Source of the DNA: Alphaproteobacteria bacterium
GTDB taxonomy: Bacteria > Pseudomonadota > Alphaproteobacteria > SHVP01
Length of the DNA stretch: 25,157 nucleotides
Reading direction: 5' to 3'
Assembly (NCBI GenBank): GCA_009694165.1
Contig: SHVP01000028.1
Coordinates: 1-25,157 of the forward strand
The stretch's first letter is position 1. Each line of letters opens with the position of its first letter. Below are positions 22,932 to 25,157 of the stretch, piece after piece. A program made the translations under genes and the position numbers. The notes under the pieces are model-generated. The model did not search any database, was not told the origin of the DNA, and saw only the letters and a program-made list of their open reading frames with translations.

Positions 22932-24397
22932 ATGAGGACATCCTCGTCAATGTCGGCCTCGGTGAAACCCGCATCGCCGTGGTCCGCGACGGCGTTCTGG
23001 CCGAGTTGTTCGTCGAGCGGCCGCATCGCCAGAGCCCGATGGGGGCCGTCTATCTCGGCCGCGTCGAGCGGGTGATGGTCGGCATGGAGGCTGCCTTCGT
23101 CGACATCGGCCTCGGCAAGGCCGGGTTTCTCGGCGCCTGGGATGCGCGGCCGAAGGGCTATGCCGATCCCGAAGGCAAACGGCGCGCCCCGCCGATTGCC
23201 GGCCTGGTCCAGGAAGGCCAGGCGCTGCTGGTGCAGGCAACCAAGGAACCAACCGGGGACAAGGGTGCCCGCCTGTCGACCCACGTGTCGCTGGCGGGGC
23301 GCTATGTCGTCTTCCTGCCGACGGGACAGGGCGTGGCCGTGTCGCGCCAAATCACCGACGAGGCTGAGCGCGCGCGGTTGAGCGCGATGGTGGCCGTCCC
23401 TGCCGAAGCGGCCGGTTGCGGCTACATCGTGCGTACCGCTGCCTTGGGCGTGGCCGAGCGCGATCTTGCCGCCGACATCGCCAACCTGGCGAGCCGGTGG
23501 CAGGGCATTCTTGCTGACAGCGAGCAAGCCGATCCACCGGCCTGCCTACATCAGGAGTTGGCCGCCGCCGAACGGGCGGTGCGTGATCTGGTGCGGCCAA
23601 CGACGCGGCGCTTCGTGGTCGATCACGGCGAGACAGCGAAGGCAGCCAAGACATTCGCCGGCCGCCATGTACCGGCGATCGCCGACGCGATCGAATGGTA
23701 CCGCGAGGGTGACCTGTTTGCCGCCTTCGCCATCGAGGAACAGTGGGCGGCGGCGCTCGCCGCGCGGGTGACATTACCCGCGGGCGGTCACATCACCATC
23801 GAGCCCACCGAGGCGCTGACGGCCATCGACGTCAACTCCGGCCGCTATGTCCGCGGCGCCGATCCGGCGGCGACAGCGCTGGTGACCAATCTCGAAGCGG
23901 CGCGCGAGATCGCCCGCCAAGTCAGCTTGCGCAACCTCGGCGGCTTGATTGTGATCGACTTCATTCACATGACCGGCAGCGATCATGGATCCCAGGTCAT
24001 CGAGGCGCTGCGCGCGGGTTGTGCCGCCGACCGGGCCGTCCTCCGCGTCGGCAGCGTGTCTGAGTTCGGACTGGTCGCGATGACGCGCAAGCGCACGCGC
24101 GAATCGCTCGACCGGCTGCTGACCGACGAGTGCTTCTATTGCGAGGGGCGCCGGCGGCTGCCTTCGGTCGAAACCGTGGCCTACGAGTTGCTGCGGCGCG
24201 CCGAGCGCCAGGCGCGCGCCCGCCCGGGCGGTCACGGCGACCTGTTGCTCGTTCGGGCCGCCCCGGAAGTGGTCGAGTTGCTGCAGGGCGACGACCGGCC
24301 GCTGCTGCAGACCCTTGAGCGGCGCCTCGGCTGTACCATCGAGATCGAGGCCCACGCCGACCTTTTGCGCGACGAGTTCGACTTTGGCGACGAGTGA
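22928..24397 (+). CDS. rng: Ribonuclease E/G family endoribonuclease (RNase G-like)
   Basis: The 489-residue protein starts at ATG 22928, with ggagg upstream, overlapping maf by 4 bp. It is an RNase E/G-type enzyme for RNA processing and decay. It shows an N-terminal S1-containing region (GAVYLGRVERVMVGMEAAFV, DIGLGKAGFL), the 5'-sensor/DNase-like core, and the metal-binding Asp pair in TEALTAIDVNSGRY and GGLIVIDFIHM. The usual second motif is VIDFID, so the last Asp is His here; the first, metal-binding one is kept. A CxxC zinc-link motif follows (DECFYCEGRRRLPS). There is no long degradosome scaffold tail, so it is RNase G-like in length. Strain-level choice between rng and a shortened rne is uncertain. 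Confidence 0.92.
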   Translation: MNEDILVNVGLGETRIAVVRDGVLAELFVERPHRQSPMGAVYLGRVERVMVGMEAAFVDIGLGKAGFLGAWDARPKGYADPEGKRRAPPIAGLVQEGQALLVQATKEPTGDKGARLSTHVSLAGRYVVFLPTGQGVAVSRQITDEAERARLSAMVAVPAEAAGCGYIVRTAALGVAERDLAADIANLASRWQGILADSEQADPPACLHQELAAAERAVRDLVRPTTRRFVVDHGETAKAAKTFAGRHVPAIADAIEWYREGDLFAAFAIEEQWAAALAARVTLPAGGHITIEPTEALTAIDVNSGRYVRGADPAATALVTNLEAAREIARQVSLRNLGGLIVIDFIHMTGSDHGSQVIEALRAGCAADRAVLRVGSVSEFGLVAMTRKRTRESLDRLLTDECFYCEGRRRLPSVETVAYELLRRAERQARARPGGHGDLLLVRAAPEVVELLQGDDRPLLQTLERRLGCTIEIEAHADLLRDEFDFGDE

Positions 24398-24596
24398 TCC
24401 GGCCAAGCCACGCCCCTGTCCGATCTGTCGCAAGGCGGCGACGGCAAAGTACGCGCCGTTTTGCTCGCTGCGCTGCGCCAATGTCGATCTCGGCCGCTGG
24501 TTCGGCGGCCACTACGCCATTCCCGCCGAGGAGGCGCCGGACGACCAAGGCGATGGACTGGAGGATTTCGACGGCAACGGCGAGGAGCCCCGTTGA
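24384..24596 (+). CDS. yacG: YacG zinc-finger protein (DNA gyrase inhibitor family)
   Basis: The 70-residue protein is read from TTG 24384, overlapping the RNase gene end by 14 bp; no ATG or GTG is available in frame. It has the four-Cys zinc site of YacG, RPCPICRKA then APFCSLRCANVDLGRW. The family-typical GHYAIPAEEAPD follows, with an acidic tail. In E. coli YacG binds GyrB and inhibits gyrase. It closes the infA-maf-RNase-yacG run, an order common in Alphaproteobacteria. The TTG start is the weakest point. Confidence 0.9.
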   Translation: MATSDPAKPRPCPICRKAATAKYAPFCSLRCANVDLGRWFGGHYAIPAEEAPDDQGDGLEDFDGNGEEPR

Positions 24597-24672
24597 ACAG
24601 GCTCATGGCTGCGGCGGTCGCCCCAACGAGGAACTCATCGAGTTTGCGGCGGCTTGATTACTTTAAATAGTT

Positions 24673-24696
24673 AAAACAATGGCTTGCATTGTTTTT
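24673..24696 (+). terminator. AT-rich hairpin with T-tract after the yacG operon
   Basis: A perfect 9-bp stem, aaaacaatg (24673-24681) with cattgtttt (24687-24695), closes a 5-base loop and is followed by a further T, then cttct. It lies 76 bp after the yacG stop in the most AT-rich stretch of the window. It could end the housekeeping operon in either direction. The stem is poor in G+C, so it may instead be an operator or part of acquired DNA. Confidence 0.5.
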
Positions 24697-24735
24697 CTTC
24701 TATATTTCTTGTGGTCACGGTTGGTTCCACTTTAG

Positions 24736-25157
24736 GGTGATGTCTCTTGTCCTGTCGAGAACCAGTTCCAGTCGGCGGCGTTCCAGGCCGAATACGTGGC
24801 GTTGAACAATTTCCTGGTGGCGACGGCGGACCCTGAGAGTTCGAACGGGCCGACGTTTTTGTTCACGCAGATTCCGCTGACGATCCAGGACATCGAGGAA
24901 GTGTTTTTTCTTCTGGTGCACGCGCCGGTCGCGGGTGATGACGCGGTGAGTCTGAGCGAGGATGCTGGGTCGGTGTCGGGCAACGTGTTGGCCAACGACA
25001 CGGACGCCGACGGTGACGCCTTGGTGGTGATGAGTTCCGGCAGCTACACGGGTAGCTACGGTACCTTGAGTCGATCCCCGGATGGGTCGTTCACCATTAC
25101 GTGCGGACGGCAACGCTTGACTATCTGCAGGTCGGTCAGAGCGTGACCGATGTCTTC
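24736..25157 (+). pseudogene. VCBS/cadherin-like repeat gene fragment (adhesin-type), frameshifted, running off the window
   Basis: A frame open from 24736 encodes NQFQSAAFQAEYVALNNFLV and TIQDIEEVFFLLVHAPVA. It then runs into a typical VCBS/bacterial-cadherin-like repeat: GDDAVSLSEDAGSVSGNVLA, NDTDADGDALVV, GSYGTLSRSPDGSFTIT. Near 25095-25103 the frame fails; the repeat resumes in another frame as ATLDYLQVGQSVTDVF, which is the expected end of the unit. One missing base explains the break. No credible start codon or signal lies upstream; the first in-frame option is GTG 24796. VCBS repeats build giant surface adhesins secreted by type I systems. Codon choice (many GTG, AGT, TTG codons) looks unlike the C-ending codons of neighbours, suggesting different origin. 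Confidence 0.75.

Noticed and set aside
24684..24706. ttgcat and tatatt as a promoter for the VCBS fragment
   Set aside because: The spacer is only 11 bases and the words overlap the hairpin and T-tract; a terminator or boundary reading fits better.

Overview
The window reads as high-G+C chromosomal DNA of an alphaproteobacterium. The best guess is a Rhodospirillales-type lineage. The main support is the housekeeping block at the right end: small ORF, murA, DUF2948, hisG, hisD, UPF0262, infA, maf, RNase E/G, yacG. The short-form HisG, the HAD-ECH type of beta-oxidation protein and the many GTG/TTG starts agree with this. The assignment to an order is inference; no rRNA is present.

Layout. 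(1) 1-2252, minus strand: a two-gene unit of exported proteins, a TPR/beta-barrel outer-membrane protein followed by a FecR-domain protein. The repeat-rich tail of the FecR protein leaves the window at base 1. (2) 2290-4055: two divergent genes, a DUF962/Mpo1-like membrane protein and an AidB-like acyl-CoA dehydrogenase. Both appear to have lost their 5' ends at a shared junction, and the dehydrogenase also lacks part of its middle domain. (3) 4151-9474, plus strand: an intact fatty-acid beta-oxidation operon (thiolase, 3-hydroxyacyl-CoA dehydrogenase/enoyl-CoA hydratase, acyl-CoA dehydrogenase). (4) 9479-12101: further acyl-CoA genes, namely an alpha/beta hydrolase with an unusual nucleophile elbow, an enoyl-CoA hydratase, an SCP2 sterol-carrier protein and a hotdog thioesterase. 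(5) 12465-16008: debris and survivors of what looks like a type I secretion / LapG-type adhesin system. It holds a transporter membrane domain with a premature TAG, joined in frame to the catalytic half of a LapG-like cysteine protease. On the opposite strand are a FecR-domain protein with an RTX-like tail, a small exported protein, an HNH-nuclease remnant and a zinc-ribbon protein. (6) 16194-17423: tRNA-Thr(GGT) and a redoxin-2OG-oxygenase gene split by one extra base. (7) 17591-24596: the housekeeping block in tight operon arrangement, with several 4-14 bp overlaps. (8) 24597-25157: an AT-rich hairpin, then a broken VCBS/cadherin-like repeat gene that runs off the window.

The most notable theme is dispersed, partly decayed pieces of one type I secretion/adhesin system (transporter, LapG-like protease, FecR protein, VCBS repeat) on both sides of a core housekeeping operon. 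With it goes a striking number of clean deletions or single-base frameshifts in accessory genes, while core genes look intact. No CRISPR array, complete insertion sequence or obvious new defence system was found.
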